Shown: positions 14,518 to 21,908 of the stretch, piece by piece
How the letters are laid out: each line of letters opens with the position of its first letter
Numbering within the stretch: position 1 is the stretch's first letter
Assembly: GCA_023443095.1 (NCBI GenBank)
Contig: JAEZVV010000002.1
Span: forward strand, 1-23,922
Direction: 5' to 3'
From: Pseudomonadota bacterium
GTDB lineage: Bacteria; Pseudomonadota; Gammaproteobacteria; Burkholderiales; Burkholderiaceae_F
Length of the DNA: 23,922 nucleotides
Made by a program: the position numbers and the translations under genes
The notes under the pieces: generated by a model
Seen by the model: only the letters and a program-made list of their open reading frames with translations
Database searches by the model: none
Told to the model about the DNA's origin: nothing

Positions 14518-15698
14518 TGCCGACTCCATCCTGGCGCCAGGCGTTCGGCGCAAGCCTGGCGCGCGAGCTCGCCATCGTCGCGGCCCGGCCCTGGGAGGTC
14601 TTCGCGGTGGTGCTGGCCCCTCTGGTCTGGCTGGGGCTGACCTGGGCCCTGCTCGCCGGCGGCCTGCCAACCCAGCTCCCGGTCGCCCTGGTCGACGAGG
14701 ACAACTCGTCCCTGTCGCGCCAGGTGGCCCGCGCCATCGGCGCCACCCGCAGCGCCGAGCTGGTGTCGGTCGAATCGCTGCCCGCCGCGCGCGAGGCCTT
14801 GCGCGCCGGCCGGGTCTACGGCGTGGTCCAGCTGCCGCTCGGCTACGAACGCGAAATCCTTCGCGGGGGCCGCCTGCCGGTCGTGCTTTACCTCAACGAG
14901 ATGTATTACCCCGCCGCCGGCTCGCTCGAAAAAGATGCCCGCACCGCTGTGGGCGCCGTGATGGGCGAGCGCTCGGTCAGCCTCGCGGCGCGCGCGGGCG
15001 GCGGCTTTGCTGCCGGGGCCCTGCGGGTCGACGTGATCCAGCCCGCTTTCACTTCGCTCGGCAACCCGGCGCTCAACTACGAGGCCTACCTCGGCGCCAC
15101 CCTGCTGCCCGGGCTGCTCCAGCTCTTCGCGGTGATGGCCTTCATCGGCGCGATCGTCAGGGAAACTCGCGAAGGCACGGTCGGCTCCTGGCTCGCCACC
15201 GCGGGCGGCCGCCTCTGGCCCGCGCTCGCGGGCAAACTCGCTCCGTTTGTTGCTTATTACCTGCTCCTGGCCGCGGCCTACGTTGCCTGGGTCGGCGGCT
15301 ACGCCGGCTGGTCGCCCGCCGGCAGCACAGCGCTCTGGGTGCTCGCCACGGCGCTGCTGGTACTGGCGATGCTCGCCATCGGCGCCTTGTGCGCCGCGCT
15401 CGCGCCTGACTGGCGCCTGGCGTTGACCCTGGGCTCGCTCTACGTCGCGCCCTCGCTTCCCTTCAGCGGTTTTTCGTATCCGCTCGCCTCGATGAGCGAC
15501 AGCGCCCAGGCCTTTGGCCATGTTCTGCCCATCACCTGGTACCTCCAGGCGCAGGCTCAGCAATGGACTCTGGCCTCGCCCCTCGCTCATGCAACGCCGA
15601 CTCTGCTGGTGCTGGTTGGTTTTGCAGTCTTGCCCTGGCTGCTCGCCGGGCCGCTGCTGGCGCGCAAGCTGCGCCGCCTGGCCGGGGGGCCGGCATGA
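14517..15698 (+). CDS. ABC-2 type transporter permease (first subunit)
   Basis: A 393-residue inner-membrane protein of the ABC2_membrane_3 (YbhS/YbhR/YhhJ-like) architecture. One helix near residues 28-47 is followed by a large extracytoplasmic domain (about 50-195, with VALVDEDNSSLSRQVARAI and YGVVQLPLGYEREI, typical of the family), then about five membrane helices from residue 200 onward. The family exports lipophilic or cationic compounds with an ATP-binding partner. No ATPase domain (Walker A, ABC signature) occurs in this protein or its neighbours. It is joined to the adaptor by a 1-nt overlap and to the second permease by a 4-nt overlap. The substrate cannot be read from the sequence. 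Confidence 0.88.
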   Translation: MPTPSWRQAFGASLARELAIVAARPWEVFAVVLAPLVWLGLTWALLAGGLPTQLPVALVDEDNSSLSRQVARAIGATRSAELVSVESLPAAREALRAGRVYGVVQLPLGYEREILRGGRLPVVLYLNEMYYPAAGSLEKDARTAVGAVMGERSVSLAARAGGGFAAGALRVDVIQPAFTSLGNPALNYEAYLGATLLPGLLQLFAVMAFIGAIVRETREGTVGSWLATAGGRLWPALAGKLAPFVAYYLLLAAAYVAWVGGYAGWSPAGSTALWVLATALLVLAMLAIGALCAALAPDWRLALTLGSLYVAPSLPFSGFSYPLASMSDSAQAFGHVLPITWYLQAQAQQWTLASPLAHATPTLLVLVGFAVLPWLLAGPLLARKLRRLAGGPA

Positions 15699-16873
15699 AG
15701 TGGCTGCATCTTGTGTTTTCGGTGGCGCGGGCGGCGATCACCAACCGCGACGCCGCCCTGCTGTTTCTTGGCGCAGTCGCCTTTTATTCGTTCTTCTACG
15801 CCTGGCCCTACGAGAACCAGCTGGTGCAACACGTGCCGGTGGTGGTGGCCGACCTCGACGGCAGCCCGCTTTCGCGCCGGCTGATCCGCGAGATCGACGC
15901 CACCCCGGCGGTCGATGTGGTGGCGGTCGAAGTCAGCCAGGCGCGGGCGCAGCTTGCCTTGCAGACCGAAAGCGCGGCGGTGATGCTGATCGTGCCGGCC
16001 AACCTCGAAGCCGATGTGCTCGCCGGTCGGGGCACCTCGCTCGCCGCCCTGGGCGACGGCGCCTATCCGGTCAAGGTGCGCGCCACCGTGGCCGGCGTGG
16101 CCGGCCCGCTGGCCGCTGCGGCGACCGAGGCCGCCGCCAAGCAGATGATGCTCGCCGGCATCCCGCTGCCGGTCCTAGAGCGAGCTGCCATGCTGGGACC
16201 TGCCGTGACCGTGCAGTCGGTCTTCAACCTGGTGCCGGGTTACGCCGTCTACGCCGTGCCGCTGGTGTCGGTGGTGATCCTGCAATCGATCATGCTGATG
16301 GGGATCACGCTGGCGCTGGGCGGCTGGCTTGCCACCGACGCCCGCCCGCAACACCTCGAACACGCGCTCGAGTCGCCGGCCGCGCTCTCCGCCCTGGTCG
16401 GCGGCTTCGCCCTCGTCAGCTTGCTGTGGGCGCTCTACCTCGAGGGTTTCGCCTTCTGGTGGCATGACTTTCCCACCTTGCTTGACCTGGGCGCCACCCT
16501 CGCCGTTTGCGTCGCGCTGTCGCTGGCGGTATCGGCGCTGGGGGTGGCCCTGTCCCTGGCTCTGGGCAGCGGCGGCTACGCGATGCAGGTGGTGGTAGTG
16601 AGTTCGGTGCCGGCGGTTTTCCTGTCGGGGGCGATCTACCCCTGGCAGAACATGCCGGGCTGGATCCAGGCGATCGCCGACCTCCTCCCGTCGACTCCCG
16701 GCATCCACGGCATGTTGCTCGCGTCGCAAATGGGCGCATCCGTCTCGGCGGTGATCGGCCCGATCACCCATCTTCTCCTGCTGGCAGCCTTGTATTTCGG
16801 CGCCGCGCTGATGCTGGCGCGGCGGCACCGCAACCGGCCAGCACACTCGAGCGGAACCGCGCCGCTTCCGTGA
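15695..16873 (+). CDS. ABC-2 type transporter permease (second subunit)
   Basis: A 392-residue paralogue of the preceding permease, with the same plan: helix 1 near 18-38, an extracytoplasmic domain (about 40-180, with VVVADLDGSPLSRRLIREIDAT and AAVMLIVPANLEADVLAG), and a C-terminal bundle with the SGAIYPWQNMPGWIQ loop typical of the family. The two permeases presumably form a heterodimer, as YbhS and YbhR do. ATG at 15695 overlaps the previous stop as ATGA. The C-terminus ends with a basic tail (RRHRNR). No ATPase follows; the next gene is a lectin-domain protein 70 nt downstream. Confidence 0.88.
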   Translation: MKWLHLVFSVARAAITNRDAALLFLGAVAFYSFFYAWPYENQLVQHVPVVVADLDGSPLSRRLIREIDATPAVDVVAVEVSQARAQLALQTESAAVMLIVPANLEADVLAGRGTSLAALGDGAYPVKVRATVAGVAGPLAAAATEAAAKQMMLAGIPLPVLERAAMLGPAVTVQSVFNLVPGYAVYAVPLVSVVILQSIMLMGITLALGGWLATDARPQHLEHALESPAALSALVGGFALVSLLWALYLEGFAFWWHDFPTLLDLGATLAVCVALSLAVSALGVALSLALGSGGYAMQVVVVSSVPAVFLSGAIYPWQNMPGWIQAIADLLPSTPGIHGMLLASQMGASVSAVIGPITHLLLLAALYFGAALMLARRHRNRPAHSSGTAPLP

Positions 16874-16874
16874 C

Positions 16875-16905
16875 GCAGGGCAGGATCGGCTGCGCCCGGC
16901 CCTGC
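16875..16905 (+). terminator. Weak hairpin after the export operon
   Basis: GCAGGGC (16875-16881) can pair with GCCCTGC (16899-16905) across a 17-nt loop, starting one base after the last permease stop codon. There is no run of T after it, so this is at best a weak or Rho-assisted transcript end. It may equally be chance in GC-rich DNA. Confidence 0.2.
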
Positions 16906-16943
16906 TAGGGTGGGACGCTCCTACCTGCGTGAACTGTCCTTAC

Positions 16944-17792
16944 ATGTACCGCCCTTTGACTTTGAGACGCGCCGTCACCCTGGTCGTCGGCAGCGCCTTG
17001 TGGTTCCAGTCGCCGGCGCAAGCCGGTCAGACCACAATCGAGCTCCCGCGCAACACTCGCCTGCCCCTGCCTGCCGAAGTCAGCGCCGTCGCCCTGCTGG
17101 CGGGCACGGGCGGCCTGTGCGAACAAGGCAAGACCTGGCAGCACGACGCTGACAAACGCGAGTTGTGGACGGAAAACTGCGCCGGCCGCTTCGAGTTGAG
17201 CACGGCGCCTGCCGAGAGTCCGGAGAGCGGCGCCGGTGACCTCGTCGGCGCGGTCTTGGCGCTCGCCGCCATCGCCGGCGTGGTCGCCCTGATCAGCCGC
17301 AACGACAAGGAGGCTGACGAATACGACCGGCATCGCGACCGCCCCGAGCGCCCGCGGCCTCCTCCGCCGCATAACGGCTACTACCCCGACACCCGCCCCT
17401 CGGGCCATGTCGGCCGCGGACAGATCCGCGGCCCCAACGGCTTATGCCTGGGCTTGCGCAACCGCAGCAACGGCGTGGCCCAGGGCGCCGAGGCCGTGCT
17501 CGAACGCTGCGACGGCCGCAGCGACCAGCGCTTTCAATGGACCGAACGCGGCGAACTGCGCATGGCGGGGTACTGCCTGGATGCCGCCGGCGGCGGCACC
17601 CACAACGGCACCAAGCTGATCGCCTGGAGATGCAGCAACGGCCGCAATCAGAAATGGTTTGTCGACGGCTCTCGCATCCGCGGCGAGCAAAGCGGCAAGT
17701 GTCTGGATGTGCAAGGCAACCGCCTGCAGCCCGGCACCCCGGTCATCCTCTACCAGTGCCATAACGGGCCCAACCAGCGCTGGGCTTATTGA
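16944..17792 (+). CDS. Exported protein with DUF3011-like segment, one membrane helix and ricin-type lectin domain
   Basis: A 282-residue protein without a named homologue that I recognise. In order: a signal peptide (1-27, ending SPAQA/G); a segment VSAVALLAG..GLCEQGKTWQHD..RELWTENCAGRFEL (46-85) that fits the C.xGxTW...D..LWV...C.xxF pattern of DUF3011; a hydrophobic helix GDLVGAVLALAAIAGVVALIS (98-118); a charged/proline linker with RPPPPH; and a ricin B-type beta-trefoil (about 158-282) with three Q-x-W/F repeats (Q195-F197, Q236-W238, Q278-W280) and paired cysteines. The C-terminal domain probably binds carbohydrate. Placement and orientation in the membrane are inference. ATG at 16944 was chosen; GTG at 16929 would add five residues, and neither has a good ribosome site. 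Confidence 0.75.
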   Translation: MYRPLTLRRAVTLVVGSALWFQSPAQAGQTTIELPRNTRLPLPAEVSAVALLAGTGGLCEQGKTWQHDADKRELWTENCAGRFELSTAPAESPESGAGDLVGAVLALAAIAGVVALISRNDKEADEYDRHRDRPERPRPPPPHNGYYPDTRPSGHVGRGQIRGPNGLCLGLRNRSNGVAQGAEAVLERCDGRSDQRFQWTERGELRMAGYCLDAAGGGTHNGTKLIAWRCSNGRNQKWFVDGSRIRGEQSGKCLDVQGNRLQPGTPVILYQCHNGPNQRWAY

Positions 17793-17816
17793 GACCGACC
17801 CGCCAAGACCGACAGA

Positions 17817-17854
17817 AACAAGGCCCCCGGGATCACCGGGGGCCTTGTTTTCTT
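17817..17854. terminator. Strong bidirectional intrinsic terminator
   Basis: A perfect 14-bp stem: AACAAGGCCCCCGG (17817-17830) pairs with CCGGGGGCCTTGTT (17836-17849) across the 5-nt loop GATCA. On the plus strand the stem ends in TTGTTTTCTT. On the minus strand it ends in CTTGTTTCTG. It sits between the convergent lectin gene and rimO and would stop transcripts from both sides. It overlaps the last two bases of the rimO stop codon at its right end. Confidence 0.9.
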
Positions 17855-19211
17855 AAGCCAGCGCGCGTGCCACCAGATCGTGTTCCTGAGCGTCGGTGAT
17901 TTCGACTTCGACGAAATCTCCCGGGCGCAGAGGCCGCTGCGACTCCACGAACACGAGACCGTCGATCTCGGGGGCGTCGGCCTTGGAACGGCCCACCGCC
18001 ACCCCGTCTTCGGTCGGCTCGTCGATCAGGATCCGCTGGCGCGTGCCGACCTTCTTGGCGAGCAAGCGCGCCGAGATCTCGGCCTGCACTTCCATGAAGC
18101 GGGCCGCGCGTTCTTCGCGCACCTCGTCCGGAAGCGCGCCGGCCAGCTCGTTGGCGGCAGCGCCTTCGACCGGCGAATACGGAAAGCAGCCCACGCGGTC
18201 GAGCTCGGCTTCGCGCAGGAAGTCGAGCAGGTAGTCGAACTCGGCTTCGGTCTCGCCCGGGAAGCCGGCGATGAAGGTCGAGCGGATCGTCAGATCCGGG
18301 CAGATTGCGCGCCAGGCGCGGATCCGTTCGATGTTTTTCTCGGCCGACGCCGGCCGCTTCATCGCCTTCAGCACGCGCGGGTGGGCGTGCTGGAACGGCA
18401 CGTCCAGGTAAGGCAGGACCTTGCCTTCGGCCATCAGCGGCAGCACATCGTCGACGCTGGGATAGGGGTAGACGTAATGCAGCCGCACCCAGACTCCGAG
18501 CTTGGCCAGCTCCTGCACCAGCTCGTTCATGCGGGTCTTGACCGCGCGGCCACCGACGAAATCGAGCTTGTATTTGAGGTCGACGCCGTAGGCCGAGGTG
18601 TCTTGCGAGATCACCAGGATCTCTTTGACGCCCTGCTTGACCAGGTTCTCGGCCTCGCGCACCACCTCGCCGATCGGGCGGCTGACGAGGTCTCCGCGCA
18701 GCGAGGGAATGATGCAGAAGCTGCAGCGGTGATTGCAGCCTTCGGCGATCTTCAGATACGCGTAATGCTTGGGCGTGAGCTTGACGCCGGCGGGCGGCAC
18801 CAGGTCGGTATAGGGGTCGTGCGGCTTGGGCAGGTGCTCGTGCACCATCGCCATCACTTCGTCGGTGGCGTGCGGGCCGGTCACGCCCAGCACCTTGGGG
18901 TGGACCTTGGCGACCAGGTTTTCGCCGCCTTCGCTGCGCCCCCCAAGACAGCCGGTGACGATGACCTTGCCGTTTTCGTGCAGAGCTTCGCCGATGGCGT
19001 CGAGCGACTCCTGCACCGCAGCGTCGATGAAACCGCAGGTGTTGACCACCACCAGGTCGGCGCCGTCGTAGCTCGGGCTGATCGCGTAGCCCTCGGCCCG
19101 GAGCTCGGTGAGGATGCGTTCGGAATCGACCAGGGCCTTGGGGCAGCCCAGGGAGACAAAGCCCACCGTGGGGGTGGGCTTGGTGGTGCGGCGGGGTGCT
19201 GCTTGCGTCAT
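17853..19211 (-). CDS. rimO: Ribosomal protein S12 methylthiotransferase RimO
   Basis: A 452-residue radical-SAM enzyme that adds a methylthio group to the Asp of ribosomal protein S12. The N-terminal UPF0004 domain holds the auxiliary cluster cysteines C23 (SLGCPKALVDSE), C59 (VVNTCGF) and C88 (VTGCLGG). The radical-SAM motif is C159-NHR-C163-SF-C166, and a C-terminal TRAM domain (about 385-452) follows. The SLGCPKxxVDSE signature separates RimO from MiaB. The ATG lies 6 nt after the phaR stop. Its ribosome site (GTAGG) uses the phaR stop codon, so it is probably translated from the pha transcript. Length and motifs are complete. The gene ends at the bidirectional terminator. Confidence 0.96.
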   Translation of the reverse strand: MTQAAPRRTTKPTPTVGFVSLGCPKALVDSERILTELRAEGYAISPSYDGADLVVVNTCGFIDAAVQESLDAIGEALHENGKVIVTGCLGGRSEGGENLVAKVHPKVLGVTGPHATDEVMAMVHEHLPKPHDPYTDLVPPAGVKLTPKHYAYLKIAEGCNHRCSFCIIPSLRGDLVSRPIGEVVREAENLVKQGVKEILVISQDTSAYGVDLKYKLDFVGGRAVKTRMNELVQELAKLGVWVRLHYVYPYPSVDDVLPLMAEGKVLPYLDVPFQHAHPRVLKAMKRPASAEKNIERIRAWRAICPDLTIRSTFIAGFPGETEAEFDYLLDFLREAELDRVGCFPYSPVEGAAANELAGALPDEVREERAARFMEVQAEISARLLAKKVGTRQRILIDEPTEDGVAVGRSKADAPEIDGLVFVESQRPLRPGDFVEVEITDAQEHDLVARALA

Positions 19212-19217
19212 CTAAAC

Positions 19218-19775
19218 CTACTTTTTGTCATTGCCTGGTGGAAAGGGGTAACCCGCACCAGGGAAGCCGGTGAACATCGAACGTGCCTGATTCTGCATGT
19301 TGTCCTGCATCTGCACGAACAGGTTCTTCGATTGTTCGATGTAATTGCTCATCATCGACTGGATCATGGGCGACTGCATGTTGACGAACTGGGTCCACAT
19401 CTCGGGGCCGATCCGGTTGGTCTCGTAGAACTGCTTGCTCTGCTCCTGCAGCTTGCCCTGGATGTCGATGAAGGCCTGGATGTTTTTCTCCAGGTACGAA
19501 CCCATCATGCCCTGCATCGCGCTGCCGTAGAAACGGATGATGTGAGCCAGCACGGGCGAGGAGAACATCGGCGCACCGCCCGCCTCCTCCTCGAGGATGA
19601 TCTGCAGCAGGATCTGGCGCGTCAGGTCCTCGCCGCTCTTGGCGTCGAGCACCTGGAACTCTTCCTGCGCCAGCACCAGCTCCTTGACGTCGGCGAGCGT
19701 GATGTAGGTGCTGGTCTGGGTGTCGTAAAGGCGGCGATTCGGGTACTTCTTGATCAGGCGCGTGCGGGCAGCCAT
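19218..19775 (-). CDS. phaR: Polyhydroxyalkanoate synthesis repressor PhaR
   Basis: A 185-residue regulator of PHA granule genes. The N-terminal PHB/PHA accumulation regulator DNA-binding domain has the hallmark RLIKKYPNRRLYDTQTSTYITLADVKELV (6-34, shown in words only where longer), then FQVLDAKSGEDLTRQILLQIILEEE. The C-terminal half is helical and rich in Q and M, with short hydrophobic repeats (residues 65-165), the part that senses or adheres to PHA in studied PhaR proteins. Family members repress phasin genes and their own gene and are released by nascent polymer. ATG at 19775 has a strong AGGAGA site. An upstream in-frame ATG at 19835 adds 20 non-conserved residues. A TGC-GGC-GCA palindrome lies about 48-56 nt upstream. 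No phasin gene is present in the window. Confidence 0.95.
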   Translation of the reverse strand: MAARTRLIKKYPNRRLYDTQTSTYITLADVKELVLAQEEFQVLDAKSGEDLTRQILLQIILEEEAGGAPMFSSPVLAHIIRFYGSAMQGMMGSYLEKNIQAFIDIQGKLQEQSKQFYETNRIGPEMWTQFVNMQSPMIQSMMSNYIEQSKNLFVQMQDNMQNQARSMFTGFPGAGYPFPPGNDKK

Positions 19776-19822
19776 GGTTATCTCCTGTCTCCTCGGATCG
19801 CCGCATTTTTGTGACTTGGCTG

Positions 19823-19866
19823 TGCGGCGCAGCAATTTGATCTTAGCCCAATCGTCCGGGCGTCAA
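19823..19866 (-). promoter_or_regulatory. Candidate phaR promoter with PhaR-like palindrome
   Basis: On the minus strand TTGACG (complement of 19861-19866) is a good -35. The -10 would be TAAGAT (19840-19845, spacing 15) or GATCAA (19837-19842, spacing 18). The interrupted palindrome TGC-NNN-GCA (19823-19831) falls at about the transcription start, where a repressor would block. Known PhaR sites are TGC-rich with a CTGC-N3-GCAG form, and this one reads CTGC-GCC-GCAC. Confidence 0.4.
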
Positions 19867-19867
19867 G

Positions 19868-19885
19868 CCGGGCCTCGCAGCCCGG
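19868..19885 (-). other. GC-rich hairpin downstream of phaB
   Basis: CCGGGC (19868-19873) and GCCCGG (19880-19885) form a 6-bp stem with a 6-nt loop, 15 nt after the phaB stop and just upstream of the phaR -35. No T-run follows, so it is not a clear intrinsic terminator. It may stabilise the phaCAB 3' end or partly stop transcription before phaR. Confidence 0.3.
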
Positions 19886-19900
19886 GGCCGACGACCGGAC

Positions 19901-20635
19901 TCAGCCCATGTGCAGGCCGCCGTTGACGGGAAAATCCGCCCCGGTGGTGAAAGCCGCATCCTCGGAAACCAACCAGGCCACGATCGAGGCGATTTCCTCG
20001 GCCTTGCCCAGGCGCTTGACCGGTATGGTCTGGATGATCTTCTCGCGCACGTCTTCCCTGACCGTGAGCACCATGTCGGTCGCGATATAGCCGGGCGAGA
20101 CCGTGTTGACCGTCACGCCCTTGGCCGCCACTTCCTGCGCCAGCGCCATCGTGAAGCCGTGCATGCCGGCCTTGGCGGCCGAGTAGTTGACCTGGCCGAA
20201 CTGGCCTTTTTCGCCGTTGACCGAGCTGATGTTGACGATCCGGCCCCAGCCGCGGTCGAGCATGGTATCGATCACCTGCTTGGTGACGTTGAAGACGCTG
20301 TTCAGGTTGGTGTCGATCACCGCGCGCCAGTCCTCGAGATTCATCTTGCGGAAAAGTCCGTCGCGGGTGATGCCGGCGTTGTTGACCAGGATGTCGATCG
20401 GACCATGGGCCGCCTTGACCGCCTCGAAGGCGGCCCGGGTCGAATCCCAGTCGGCGACGTTGCCCACCGAACACTCGAAGTGGTAGCCGTCGCTTTTTTG
20501 CTCGCCCAGCCACTTGGCGAAATCGCGGGTCGGGCCGCAGCCCGCCACCACCTTGTAACCCGTGTCATGCAGCCTGCGGCAGATGGCGGTGCCGATCCCG
20601 CCCATGCCCCCCGTCACATACGCCAGCTTCGCCAT
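19901..20635 (-). CDS. phaB: Acetoacetyl-CoA reductase PhaB
   Basis: A 244-residue short-chain dehydrogenase that reduces acetoacetyl-CoA to (R)-3-hydroxybutyryl-CoA with NADPH, the second step of polyhydroxybutyrate synthesis. The cofactor loop is VTGGMGGIGTAI (7-18), with NNAG at 85-88. Catalytic S138, Y151 and K155 lie in NISSVNGEKGQFGQVNYSAAK. SPGYIATDM and the C-terminal GADFPVNGGLHMG are characteristic of PhaB. Length is close to the C. necator enzyme (246). The ATG at 20635 has a GGAGA site. It is separated from phaA by 81 nt holding a hairpin. The related FabG is excluded by the PhaB-type GP/FECSVGN and QFGQVNYSAAKAG segments. Confidence 0.95.
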   Translation of the reverse strand: MAKLAYVTGGMGGIGTAICRRLHDTGYKVVAGCGPTRDFAKWLGEQKSDGYHFECSVGNVADWDSTRAAFEAVKAAHGPIDILVNNAGITRDGLFRKMNLEDWRAVIDTNLNSVFNVTKQVIDTMLDRGWGRIVNISSVNGEKGQFGQVNYSAAKAGMHGFTMALAQEVAAKGVTVNTVSPGYIATDMVLTVREDVREKIIQTIPVKRLGKAEEIASIVAWLVSEDAAFTTGADFPVNGGLHMG

Positions 20636-20680
20636 GCTTGTCTCCGTTGTTATAGGTGTTCCTTGGCTAGCTACCCCAAC

Positions 20681-20700
20681 GCGGCTCTCCCCCGAGCCGC
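20681..20700 (-). other. Intergenic hairpin between phaA and phaB
   Basis: GCGGCTC (20681-20687) pairs with GAGCCGC (20694-20700) over a 6-nt loop, in the 81-nt gap between the phaA stop and the phaB start. It lacks a T-run. It may be an mRNA-processing or partial termination structure that lowers phaB relative to phaCA, or a stability element. Confidence 0.35.
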
Positions 20701-20716
20701 AGCAAGTTTCGATGAA

Positions 20717-21898
20717 TCAGGCCCTCTCGACGGCAAGCGCCACCCCCATGCCACCGCCGATACACAGCGCCGCCAGCCCCTTCTTGGCGTCGCGCCGCGC
20801 CATCTCGTGCAGCAGGCTCACCAAGATGCGCGCGCCCGAGGCACCGATCGGGTGGCCAAGCGCAATCGCTCCGCCGTTGACGTTGATCCTGCCGGTATCC
20901 CAGCCGACTTCCTTGTTCACCGCGCAGGCCTGCGCCGCGAAGGCCTCGTTGATTTCCATCAGGTCGAGTTCGGCCGCACTCCAGCCCGCCTTGGCAAGCG
21001 CCTTTTTCGACGCCGGCGCCGGCCCCATGCCCATCAGCTTTGGATCGACCCCCGCCGCGGCATACGACTTGATCCGCGCCAGAGGCGCAAGCCCGAGTTG
21101 ACTCGCCTTGTCGGCCGCCATCAGCAGCAGCGCCGCCGCGCCGTCGTTGAGGCCCGAGGCATTGCCCGCCGTCACGGTGCCCGCCGGATCGAAAGCCGGG
21201 CGCAAGCCCGCCAGCCCCTCGGCGCTGGACTTGCGGTTGATGAACTCGTCGGTCTCGAACAGCACCGGATCGCCCTTCTTCTGCGGGACCGAAACCGCAA
21301 CGATTTCGTCCTTAAACTTGCCTGCGTCCTGCGCCGCGGCAGCCTTGGCCTGCGAGGCGAGCGCGAAAGCGTCCTGCTCGGCGCGCGAGATGCCGTGTTC
21401 GCGGGCGACGTTTTCGGCAGTGATTCCCATGTGGATCTGGTGGTAGACGTCCCACAAGCCGTCGACGATCATGGTGTCGACCAGCTTGCCATCGCCCATG
21501 CGCAGCCCTTCGCGCGAGTTCATAAGCGCGTGCGGCGAGGCACTCATGTTTTCCTGACCGCCGGCGACCACGATCTCGGCGTCGCCGCTGGCAATCGCCT
21601 GCGCCGCCAGCATCACGGCCTTGAGTCCCGAGCCGCAGACCTTGTTGATCGTCATCGCCGGCACTTCGAACGGCAGGCCGGCCTTGATCGCCGCCTGGCG
21701 CGCCGGGTTCTGCCCGGCACCGGTCGTGAGCACCTGACCCAGGATCACTTCATCGACCTGTTCGGGCGCAAGCCGCGCCCGCCGCAACACCTCTTTGATC
21801 ACGACCGCGCCGAGCTCGGGCGCCGGCACCTTGGCAAGCCCGCCGCCGAACTTTCCGATCGCGGTGCGGGCAGCGGCGACGATGACTACGTCTCTCAT
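20717..21898 (-). CDS. phaA: Acetyl-CoA acetyltransferase (beta-ketothiolase) PhaA
   Basis: A 393-residue biosynthetic thiolase that condenses two acetyl-CoA to acetoacetyl-CoA, first step of PHB synthesis. The nucleophile is C88 in NKVCGSGLKAV, with H349 in GGAIALGHPIGASGAR and C379 in CIGGGMG. These positions are identical to the C. necator PhaA numbering, and the length is the same. NEAFAAQA and the pantetheine-loop residues are present. The start is the ATG at 21898 with a very strong GAGGAGGAAGG site that also overlaps the phaC stop; the gap to phaC is 10 nt, so the two are coupled. The same open frame continues far upstream inside phaC but is not coding. Confidence 0.97.
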   Translation of the reverse strand: MRDVVIVAAARTAIGKFGGGLAKVPAPELGAVVIKEVLRRARLAPEQVDEVILGQVLTTGAGQNPARQAAIKAGLPFEVPAMTINKVCGSGLKAVMLAAQAIASGDAEIVVAGGQENMSASPHALMNSREGLRMGDGKLVDTMIVDGLWDVYHQIHMGITAENVAREHGISRAEQDAFALASQAKAAAAQDAGKFKDEIVAVSVPQKKGDPVLFETDEFINRKSSAEGLAGLRPAFDPAGTVTAGNASGLNDGAAALLLMAADKASQLGLAPLARIKSYAAAGVDPKLMGMGPAPASKKALAKAGWSAAELDLMEINEAFAAQACAVNKEVGWDTGRINVNGGAIALGHPIGASGARILVSLLHEMARRDAKKGLAALCIGGGMGVALAVERA

Positions 21899-21908
21899 GC
21901 CTTCCTCC

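Noticed and set aside
17880..19814. Plus-strand frame of 644 codons across rimO and phaR
   Set aside because: Runs opposite two recognised genes, with His/Leu/Asp-rich random-looking sequence.
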